DNA of 64,000 nt from Wuchereria bancrofti (taxonomy: Eukaryota; Nematoda; Chromadorea; Rhabditida; Onchocercidae): NCBI GenBank assembly GCA_005281725.1, contig SSBO01000001.1, positions 11,285,776 to 11,349,775 of the forward strand, written 5' to 3'. This document shows positions 61,901-64,000 of the stretch, piece by piece. Every line of letters begins with the position of its first letter. The first letter of the stretch is position 1. The translations under genes were made by a program, and so were the position numbers. The notes beneath the pieces were generated by a model. That model saw only the letters and a list, made by a program, of their open reading frames with translations, ran no database searches and had not been told where the DNA came from.

Positions 61901-61994
61901 TCGGTGATGAAGATGTCTTCGTGGGGTCAAGTACTGCAGGTGGATCGTTCCAACCGGGGGTTGAACATGATGACAATGGCAATAAGTAGGACAT
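58967..61994 (-). CDS. SRA1: SRA1 / Sec31 C-terminal-like (SRAP domain) protein
   Basis: Ten exons on the minus strand: 61994-61848, 61717-61691, 61298-61001, 60646-60564, 60290-60195, 59990-59915, 59718-59672, 59585-59477 and 59133-58967 (nine certain junction phases; the 27-bp exon 61717-61691 has a weak AAAG acceptor); 349 residues. The N-terminus has PGWNDPPAV, the motif shared by SRA1 (RGWNDPPQF) and the Sec31 proline-rich region. A Pro/Thr/Gln-rich linker of about 180 residues follows. The C-terminal ~105 residues form the helical SRAP domain: LKSVFDQSHFKGVTRDGIQL, GQVTDSCIKKLNFVVDALDR, GLFDEAYQFFEQLQVSFPTQ and SWAQGIRLLLNELR, matching SRA1 QVCDDISRRLALLQ, IPVKKRMALLVQELSSHRWD and VSQWMVGVKRLI. 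No WD40 part is present, so it is not full Sec31. The start is fixed by an in-frame TAA just before the ATG. In vertebrates SRAP modulates nuclear receptors; the role here is unknown. Confidence 0.82.
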
Positions 61995-62524
61995 CGGACA
62001 GATCCCTTACAACCTAAAAGTAATAACCAATCGAAAATTTCATGTCAGAAAGAGAAAAAAAACTATACTAACTTTAGGAATTTTCTAAATCCAATCCCAT
62101 GAATAAGCACAAATTAAGTGGTGAACTTTATCGAAATTTCTGAAAATTTAGCTAGAAAGGAAAGTGCAAATATAGTCATTAGTACAAACGTTATTACTTC
62201 GATTGAGTGGTCTTTTTTTTTTTTTGTCCTTATCCCGAATGATCTACTTCCTTATCTCTATTTGTTATTGTCTAAATGAGATAACCAATTATCCAGAATA
62301 TTGTTAACTACCTTATTCGTCATATATTAGAAGACTTTAACTCGACTGTTACATGAATTTAAGCTAATTTTAAATGCTAAATCTCTCCCTCTCTCTCTTT
62401 CTTTTCCTCTATCTCATTTAAAATTTATTATTCGTATGAGAAAATTTCGTCCAAAATAGAAATCCATCAAATCTCTTAAATCTCACAAAAATGAAATAAA
62501 ATTACATTAAAGAACAAATGCTTA

Positions 62525-62655
62525 CCTTCCACTCAAGCAAAGGCCTATTCTAGATAGTCCAACTTCACGCAGCCCAAAAACTGTCTTACTATGAAAATGT
62601 GGTAGTTGACGTACGATTACGTCTCATTAGATAGACGGAATGAAATTTTTTGCTG
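62525..62655 (-). other. Possible non-coding first exon of the SRA1-like gene
   Basis: On the minus strand a less AT-rich segment ends GAGTGGAAG|GTAAGC at 62525, a good donor, and contains stops in all frames. The next acceptor is TTTTTAG at 62014-62020, 20 bp before the SRA1-like start. The 5' edge is arbitrary. The same acceptor could equally take a spliced leader. Confidence 0.35.
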
Positions 62656-63170
62656 TTTATAAGGAAGGGAAAAGTTTAGAGGAACTTTGACCTTAGAATA
62701 AGAAGTTGTCTAGTCAGTGATGATAATATGTCTAATCATTTTAGAAAAGAAGAAAGTAGTGAAAGAATAGGCTAAAACAATTAATACAATATACTTGAAT
62801 GATTTATCTGATTTCTTTCATATCAGAAAAATTAAAACTTTTGCTTTTGACTTTTTGCACTTTTCTTGTGAAGCATAGAAAAGTCGATTTACATTGAAAA
62901 TTTTCTTAAACTGACAATTTTCTCTGCAAAATAATATAAATGGAGGAAGAAGATAGAGTGGAATGATAAATTATTGTTCTAAGTGTAAAGTCAGAATGAT
63001 AAAGTTAAAATGTTTAAAATTTTTTGAAAATTAAATGTTTACAATATATTGTAAATCTAAGAAAGAATCATTTTATTCTGATTAATTCTTTCGCTTCTTT
63101 TTTTTTCCTTTCCATGAGAAATAGAATGAAATAAATTGTAGTAATGATAATCAATTTCTTATCATAATGA

Positions 63171-63241
63171 TGAATGAATGAATGAATGAATGAATGAATG
63201 AATGAATGAATGAATGAATGAATGAATGAATGAATGAATGA
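63171..63241. repeat. (GAAT)n microsatellite
   Basis: About 17-18 perfect tandem copies of the tetranucleotide TGAA/GAAT, with no interruption; such a perfect array is likely to vary in length between individuals. Confidence 0.97.
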
Positions 63242-63608
63242 GAAATCTCGATGTAAAGTATGCGAAAAGATATTAATTAAACTCTATTAATTAAGAATCA
63301 TATGATCTTCTAGCATAACTACAATTGCATCTAATATATCTTCAAATTCATACTTTCAAGCATTACTATATCACATTTTAATCTTATTCATAAACATATT
63401 CCTAATCATTCATTTTATAAAATCTAATGAATCTAATTCAAAAATTTGAAATTCGAAAGAAACTTAAAGTTACACTTTAATAGATTAAAAGAAAATGTAA
63501 CTTACTAAAATAAGCTTTCACCTATTATGGAGCAGTTATTTCCGCTGCTATGCTCCTTAAATCCATCTGAATATATTAATATATCTGGGTGGATCTGTAC
63601 ATATTTAT

Positions 63609-63922
63609 ATGTGTGTGTATGCGTATGTGTGTATGTGTGCATGTGTATGTGTGTGTATGCATGTGTATGTGTGTGTGTGTGTATGTATTCTTGCTGATAA
63701 TTGTCTCTTGTCACCTAGGTTACCTGTCCAGGAGGTTAAATGAAATTGAATTGCTTCATGCAAAAAGTATCCACAACAGCAAAAGAATCAGTAATTGGTC
63801 TAAGATTGAGTAGTATCACTACCATGCTGTGTATATTTTGTGTATGTATGTGTATGTGTGTGCGTGTGTATGTATGTATGTGTGTGTATGTATGTATGTG
63901 TATGTGTGTATGTATGCGTGTA
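63609..63922. repeat. Two (TG)n/TATG tracts
   Basis: Interrupted TG, TATG and GCATG repeats occupy 63609-63690 and 63838-63922. They keep Cys-Val and Thr-His frames open on both strands, which are not genes. Confidence 0.9.
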
Positions 63923-64000
63923 ATTATATATCATAGTTGAAGTAATTATTTGCGCAGGAATAAAAGACCTAATTAGGTAAACGGACGCTTAAAAAGTAAA

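Larger units (their letters stand above)
62656..64000. other. Right edge, microsatellites only
   Basis: No gene is seen upstream of the SRA1-like gene to the window end. The interval holds the (GAAT)n tract at 63171-63241 and two TG/TATG tracts at 63609-63690 and 63838-63922. Confidence 0.45.

Noticed and set aside
58967..61994. Full-length Sec31 COPII coat protein
   Set aside because: Only the proline-rich and C-terminal helical parts are present; an in-frame stop precedes the start and no WD40 repeats lie upstream, so SRA1-like fits better.
63505..63940. Cys-Val and Thr-His rich open frames near the right edge
   Set aside because: They are translations of TG/TATG repeats.
1..64000. tRNA genes
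   Set aside because: A scan by eye for GTTCGAATC-type T-arms with matching acceptor stems found none; a covariance search would be decisive.
1..64000. Intact transposons or integrated viral genes
   Set aside because: No transposase, reverse transcriptase or integrase motif and no long terminal or inverted repeats were seen.

Overview
The window looks like one scaffold piece of a nematode nuclear genome, most probably a spirurid/filarial-type parasite. The reasons are very AT-rich DNA (roughly three quarters A+T by eye), many introns of about 50-900 bp with poly-T tracts before TTTCAG/TTTTAG acceptors, GTAAG donors, no bacterial-style operons, and a gene of the nematode transthyretin-like family. 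The species assignment is inference. Three runs of N (17876-17886, 25950, 55645) mark assembly joins; two of them sit between perfect duplicates of the flanking DNA.

Layout, left to right. 0.6-1.3 kb (-): secreted transthyretin-like protein. 3.4-5.2 kb (+): Mediator subunit 18, convergent with 5.9-7.2 kb (-): PDCD5. 8.8-12.9 kb (+): secreted pepsin/cathepsin D-type aspartic protease in seven exons. 12.9-24.4 kb: AT-rich stretch with no gene that I can support. 24.4-29.6 kb (+): nine-exon seven-transmembrane receptor with altered DRY and NPxxY motifs. 30.1-34.5 kb (-): EHD/RME-1-like dynamin-type ATPase with a Lys/Glu-rich tail where the EH domain should be. 35.7-38.4 kb (-): BAR-like coiled-coil protein with a similar charged tail, directly upstream of the EHD-like gene in the same orientation. 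39.6-40.0 kb: 10-bp repeat array. 42.1-43.4 kb (-): unidentified short gene. 46.5-51.5 kb (-): SOX-like HMG-box protein in nine exons. 57.1-58.0 kb (-): probable mitochondrial ribosomal protein mL63. 59.0-62.0 kb (-): SRA1/Sec31-C-terminal (SRAP) protein in ten exons. The rest is introns, intergenic DNA and microsatellites.

All exon models were built by hand from reading frame, splice signals and phase agreement between consecutive exons; phases close in every listed model. Most genes are ordinary housekeeping or nematode-typical genes. The most interesting part is 30-38.5 kb. EHD ATPases and BAR proteins work together on recycling endosomes (RME-1 and AMPH-1 in C. elegans), and here a divergent member of each class lies in tandem, both ending in Lys/Glu-rich low-complexity tails. 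The DNA coding for the ATPase's P-loop and its 3' splice site is also amplified, in direct and inverted copies, inside the preceding intron.
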